From an uncultured Clostridia bacterium (lineage in GTDB: Bacteria > Bacillota > Clostridia > Christensenellales > Borkfalkiaceae): a DNA stretch of 6,170 bases. The translations under genes were made by a program, and so were the position numbers. The DNA lies in NCBI GenBank assembly GCA_947174975.1, contig CAMWLA010000073.1, positions 1 through 6,170 on the forward strand. Reading direction: 5' to 3'. Positions 4,761 through 6,170 of this stretch are shown here, in pieces (positions within the stretch are counted from its first letter, which is position 1; each line of letters starts with the position of its first letter). Below the pieces are notes generated by a model. The model did no database searches. It was not told where the DNA came from and worked only from the letters and a program-made list of their open reading frames with translations.

Positions 4761-5526
4761 AGCATATTTTTCAAAGCGAAAATTTAATATCATTTTATCT
4801 TTATCGGCGTTTGCGCTTATGTGGCTGATTTGGATAATTGCTTATTACGGTGTACAAAACGATTATGTAATTCCGTCTATTTCCGATACGGCAAAAAGCT
4901 TCGGGAAGTGCCTTATAAGCGTGAATTTTTGGTTGGCGTTCGTAAACACAGTACTTCGTACGGCATTTTCGTTTGTAATTTCTTTTGTTTTGTCGGTTGC
5001 ACTCGTTGCGATAGGTGCGGTGTGCAAGCCGTTCAATTCATTCATAAAACCTTTTATGGGCGTTTTGCGCACTTTGCCGACGCTTGCCATAATACTTATT
5101 TTGCTTTTTTGGACAAACCCGAAAGTTGCTCCGTTGATTGTGACGATTCTCGTTCTGTTTCCTATGATTTACTCGCAACTGAATGCTGCCGTAAGCGGCA
5201 TTGACGAGGGCATTATAGAAATGGCCGAGGTATATAAAATCAGCAATCGCGAAAAATTGACGAAGATATACTTGCCGTTAATTTCTCCATACGTATTATC
5301 CCAAACCGGCGCAAATATTTCGCTGGGTATAAAAGTTATGATATCGGCAGAAGTGCTTGCCGGCACTTATAAAAGCTTTGGCGGACTCATGCAAAACGCG
5401 CGGTTTTACGTAGATATGCCGCGTCTTGCCGCACTAACGATAATCGCGGTGCTTATCGGGCTTTTAATAGATTTGTGTTTTTCTTTGATAGAAAGAGCCA
5501 CGTTTAAATGGAGTAAAAAGCAATGA
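4753..5526 (+). CDS. ABC transporter permease, SsuC/TauC type
   Basis: This is the membrane subunit of the transporter, 257 residues with about six helices (roughly 13-33, 62-90, 100-120, 126-142, 188-203 and 226-246). The cytoplasmic coupling loop that contacts the ATPase is recognisable at 156-175 (E156, A158, then KIYLPL at 171-176). The invariant-looking glycine of the usual EAA motif is replaced by Lys162. Two of these subunits should pair with two ATPases. The preferred start is the ATG at 4753, overlapping the binding-protein stop in ATGATTAA. A TTG 21 bases upstream lacks support. There is no strong SD, so translation is probably coupled to the preceding gene. The stop overlaps the ATPase start as ATGA. 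Confidence 0.92.
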   Translation: MIKAYFSKRKFNIILSLSAFALMWLIWIIAYYGVQNDYVIPSISDTAKSFGKCLISVNFWLAFVNTVLRTAFSFVISFVLSVALVAIGAVCKPFNSFIKPFMGVLRTLPTLAIILILLFWTNPKVAPLIVTILVLFPMIYSQLNAAVSGIDEGIIEMAEVYKISNREKLTKIYLPLISPYVLSQTGANISLGIKVMISAEVLAGTYKSFGGLMQNARFYVDMPRLAALTIIAVLIGLLIDLCFSLIERATFKWSKKQ

Positions 5527-6170
5527 TTAAAATTGAAAACTTATCAAAAAGGTACGGAGATTTGGCTGTATATAACAATTTTAATCTTTCGCTTGAAGAG
5601 GGCAAAATTATAGGTATACTCGGTGAAAGCGGTAGCGGCAAGACTACGCTTTTAAACTGTATTGCCGGTTTGACTGATTTTGAGGGGAATATTCCGAAAT
5701 TAAGATGTTCGTACGTTTTCCAAACGCCAAGACTTGTTCAGAATTTAACTGTTAAAGAAAATTTAAAACTTATTTGTAAAGATGAAAATAAAATAAATGA
5801 AATGCTTTCAAAAGTGCGTCTTGAAGATAAAGCGGAAAGTTTCCCTATAAAGCTATCCGGGGGCCAAGCGCAAAGGGTGTCTTTGGCCCGCGCATTTTTG
5901 TTTGACAGCGATATAATTTTATTGGATGAACCACTTTCTTCGCTTGATCTGCGGCTCAAAAAAGAAATAACGGACTTATTCATATCAATCTGGCAAGAGG
6001 ATAAAAGAACAGCAATTTACGTTACGCACGACGTTGACGAGGCCGTGTCACTTGCCCATAGAATAATAATTTTGCAACGCGGTGAGATTTTATACGATAA
6101 AACGCCGGAAGAGCTACCGCCCCGCAATATTAACGAATGCGTACAGTTAAGATGTGAACTTATTTCACAG
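5523..6170 (+). CDS. ABC transporter ATP-binding protein, SsuB/TauB type (3' end outside window)
   Basis: The frame is open from the ATG at 5523 to the window end, giving 216 residues without a stop; related proteins have about 230-260, so only a short tail should be missing. It is the cytoplasmic ATPase that powers import. All motifs are intact: Walker A GESGSGKTT (34-42), Q-loop Gln67 (VFQ), signature LSGGQ (111-115), Walker B IILLDEP (131-137), D-loop SSLD (139-142) and H-loop His169 (VTHD). The region between Walker A and the signature is short, typical of the nitrate/sulfonate/taurine transporter ATPases. The start overlaps the permease stop by four bases (ATGA) and has a good SD, GGAG at 5510-5513. 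Substrate cannot be read from the ATPase. Confidence 0.95.
   Translation, partial: MIKIENLSKRYGDLAVYNNFNLSLEEGKIIGILGESGSGKTTLLNCIAGLTDFEGNIPKLRCSYVFQTPRLVQNLTVKENLKLICKDENKINEMLSKVRLEDKAESFPIKLSGGQAQRVSLARAFLFDSDIILLDEPLSSLDLRLKKEITDLFISIWQEDKRTAIYVTHDVDEAVSLAHRIIILQRGEILYDKTPEELPPRNINECVQLRCELISQ

Noticed and set aside
5738..5983. Minus-strand open frame opposite the ATPase
   Set aside because: The plus strand encodes an intact ATPase with every motif across this stretch; the reverse frame is Ser-rich and unrecognisable.

Overview
The window looks like chromosomal DNA from a low-GC Gram-positive bacterium, most likely an uncultured or poorly known member of the Clostridia (Bacillota). The reasons are the AT-rich intergenic DNA, the clostridial type of Der and PlsY, a hydrogenase-linked regulator of the TM1266 family, lipoprotein-type secreted proteins and compact sigma-A-like promoters. 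No rRNA, tRNA, CRISPR array, insertion sequence or phage gene was found. No stretch longer than 300 bases lacks a gene; the longest is the 179-bp divergent intergenic region at 3316-3494.

Layout. (1) 43-345: a small three-helix membrane protein of unknown function with its own Shine-Dalgarno (SD) sequence, closed by a strong intrinsic terminator. (2) 418-2432: der (ribosome-assembly GTPase) and plsY (glycerol-3-phosphate acyltransferase), overlapping as TAATG and driven by a near-consensus promoter placed so close to the der ATG that the mRNA should be leaderless. (3) 2431-2461: a hairpin between convergent transcription units, best suited to ending minus-strand transcripts. (4) 2470-3315, minus strand: a two-helix membrane protein with a C-terminal PH-like domain and, upstream of it, a small lipoprotein with a His/Pro-rich tail. 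Both also appear to start without a leader. (5) 3356-6170, plus strand: a structured leader of about 105 nt, then a TM1266-family regulator, a substrate-binding lipoprotein, a permease and an ATPase that runs off the window. These four form one tightly packed operon with overlapping or abutting genes.

The main result is that the substrate-binding protein (3753-4760) appears to be a natural circular permutation. The half that is normally C-terminal (EPAAS, GYPQ and FF-end motifs) follows the signal peptide. The half that is normally N-terminal (APDGAPAL, LTHGN) comes second, and the protein ends at the position where the usual protein crosses into its second lobe. The second result is the leader of the same operon. 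It holds a tandem 19-nt imperfect repeat, a small hairpin and an SD-sequestering hairpin followed by seven T. A purine tract in the second repeat copy can pair with the anti-SD arm, so two mutually exclusive folds are possible, as in a riboswitch or attenuator. I could not match it to a known riboswitch class.

The regulator's family is tied to [FeFe]-hydrogenase systems, so the transporter may import something needed in hydrogenase metabolism; this is inference. Family names come from recognising sequence motifs by eye, not from a database search.
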